Of a stretch of 25,052 nucleotides of DNA, positions 24,134 to 25,052 are shown in pieces. Each line of letters opens with the position of its first letter. The first letter of the stretch is position 1. The position numbers and the translations under genes were made by a program. The notes beneath the pieces were generated by a model. The model worked only from the letters and a program-made list of their open reading frames with translations, searched no databases and was not told where the DNA came from. This stretch comes from an uncultured Lachnospiraceae bacterium (GTDB lineage Bacteria > Bacillota > Clostridia > Lachnospirales > Lachnospiraceae), in assembly GCA_910586615.1 (NCBI GenBank), contig CAJUJP010000049.1:1-25052 (forward strand), given 5' to 3'.

Positions 24134-24805
24134 CTACTCCGTGATCACTTCCAGATATCCAACCATTTTCGTCATATCAAACTCCGGCAGTATCCCCTGG
24201 TTCGGCTCATAAAATTTTCCTTCAAACTGCACCAGATAATGGCTGTACCGTCCCATTCTCTCCATAATAATACAGCAGCGCGGCAGTTCCACGGGCTTGC
24301 CCAACGTATATACGATCTTATCCGCATGACGGATGCCAAGATATTCCAGCGTTGCAATCATCTTACTCATATTTGCCTGCCACTCACGGCACTTCATGAT
24401 ATCGCTCATCTCATCCAGAGTCGTACCTGCGATCATTGCCAGACATGCCTGCCCGCACAGACCGTCCCAGGGCTGTGTCACCAGATCAATGCTGTCGATC
24501 TTGCGGATGGGATGCTGCGTACTGTATGGACTGGTACTGCTCATACTCATCATATTGCCGACGATCTCAATGGAAATAAGATATTTCTTACCCAGTTCCA
24601 CCTTGGATAAGGTATCATGATTTACGGGAATGTCATAATATCCCTGTCCCTTTGGCACAAGATCGCAGATAAAACAGACATCATCAAAACATACTCTGAC
24701 CGGCGCATCTCCCACCTTCTCACATACTTCCCACACATTAAAGGGTACGGCAATCGTATTCTCATTCTCCCGAAACTCCACCGTACCTTCAAATTCATAT
24801 TTCAT
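24134..24805 (-). CDS. DUF1905-like / C39-type cysteine-peptidase-like fusion protein
   Basis: The frame extends to 24853, but ATG 24805 follows an AAAGGCGGGG sequence and starts the first recognisable domain, giving 223 residues. Residues 1-82 resemble the DUF1905 small beta-barrel (YEFEGTVEF, PKGQGYYDIPV, LGKKYLISIEIV). Residues 108-205 resemble a C39-like papain-fold domain: Gln111 with Cys117 in TQPWDGLCGQACLAMIAG, His189 in RYSHYLVQFEG, and Glu200-Pro-Asn202 in KFYEPNQG. Spacing fits a Gln-Cys-His-Asn active site. There is no signal peptide, ABC transporter segment or double-glycine substrate nearby, so a cytosolic role is more likely than bacteriocin export. It appears monocistronic with its own promoter. 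The substrate is unknown. Confidence 0.8.
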   Translation of the reverse strand: MKYEFEGTVEFRENENTIAVPFNVWEVCEKVGDAPVRVCFDDVCFICDLVPKGQGYYDIPVNHDTLSKVELGKKYLISIEIVGNMMSMSSTSPYSTQHPIRKIDSIDLVTQPWDGLCGQACLAMIAGTTLDEMSDIMKCREWQANMSKMIATLEYLGIRHADKIVYTLGKPVELPRCCIIMERMGRYSHYLVQFEGKFYEPNQGILPEFDMTKMVGYLEVITE

Positions 24806-24913
24806 ATTTTGCCCCGCCTTTCCTATCATATAAATGTATTCTATGATCGTCATTCACCGCCCGCCAGACATGCCGGAATGTTTCGTGACATGACGCCATC
24901 ATATTCTGACCCT

Positions 24914-24943
24914 ATTGTAGCATATATAAGAATTTAAAAACAA
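24914..24943 (-). promoter_or_regulatory. Promoter of the cysteine-peptidase-like gene
   Basis: Minus-strand TTGTTT (24943-24938), 18 bases, TACAAT (24919-24914) preceded by TGC (extended -10). It gives a leader of about 100 bases to the chosen start. Confidence 0.55.
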
Positions 24944-24999
24944 CCATCATCTGCTGCCATATTCCGCCTCCGGATCTTCCACGTTACTGTTCACACTCG

Positions 25000-25022
25000 C
25001 ACCATGCACTTGCTGCATGGTG
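25000..25022. repeat. Perfect 9-bp stem-loop near the window edge
   Basis: CACCATGCA and TGCATGGTG pair perfectly around the five-base loop CTTGC. It is followed on the plus strand by GGAGCCAGCGCC and, at the window edge, a T-run, but the T-run is too far to make a simple terminator. The flanks look non-coding, so it may be part of a dispersed repeat. Confidence 0.5.
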
Positions 25023-25052
25023 TCGGAGCCAGCGCCAAAATGCCTGTTTTTT

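Noticed and set aside
24134..24805. Bacteriocin-processing peptidase with a lantibiotic-type cluster
   Set aside because: No transporter, precursor peptide or modification enzyme is present in the adjacent sequence.

Overview
The window looks like a chromosomal segment of a Clostridia member, most likely Lachnospiraceae. The evidence is a low-to-middling GC Gram-positive gene style, strong AGGAGG-type ribosome binding sites, the conserved core block ylxM-ffh-rpsP-khpA-rimM-trmD-rplS, a 31-residue Hol_Tox-like peptide, and a secreted CHAP protein with seven YTG/GkGnYtG surface repeats. All recognised protein genes are on the minus strand, so transcription runs from high to low coordinates.

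Region by region in transcription order: (a) 24134-24805, a cytosolic cysteine-peptidase-like protein with its own promoter. (b) 23731-24133, a promoter region with strong palindromes. (c) 19654-23730, a 1358-residue secreted CHAP / double beta-trefoil / surface-repeat protein. (d) 19198-19646, a candidate type I toxin-antitoxin unit: a tiny membrane peptide on the minus strand, a convergent small RNA on the plus strand, and a diverged inverted duplication of that RNA. (e) 19149-14521, the housekeeping translation and secretion operon, from a near-consensus promoter before ylxM to a clear terminator after rplS. (f) 14475-1, a tightly packed accessory operon of five complete large genes and one gene cut by the window edge.

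The accessory operon is the most interesting part. It encodes, in order, a 2027-residue protein with a DUF6603-like beta-rich C-terminal half, and 393-, 300- and 1122-residue proteins. Each of those three carries motifs I recall from large uncharacterised proteins that neighbour DUF6603 proteins in actinobacteria and myxobacteria. A 567-residue protein with a charged hexapeptide-repeat N-terminus follows, then a collagen-like glycine-rich protein of at least 306 residues. None shows a signal peptide or transmembrane helix, and I see no sheath, tube, AAA+ ATPase, transposase or recombinase. The genes are spaced from 0 to 58 bases, so they are probably co-expressed and may build one cytoplasmic assembly. 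The promoter carries three ACAAT-N3/4-ATTGT palindromes, suggesting a dedicated MarR/OhrR-like or similar regulator encoded elsewhere. The operon sits directly after rplS, where lepB-rbgA-rnhB is usual in Firmicutes, which suggests an insertion into a conserved neighbourhood. Its function is unknown to me.

For several genes I chose a start inside the longest open frame because a ribosome binding site points to it. No tRNA, rRNA, CRISPR array, insertion sequence or prophage was seen. Database assignments here come from memory of family motifs, not from searches.
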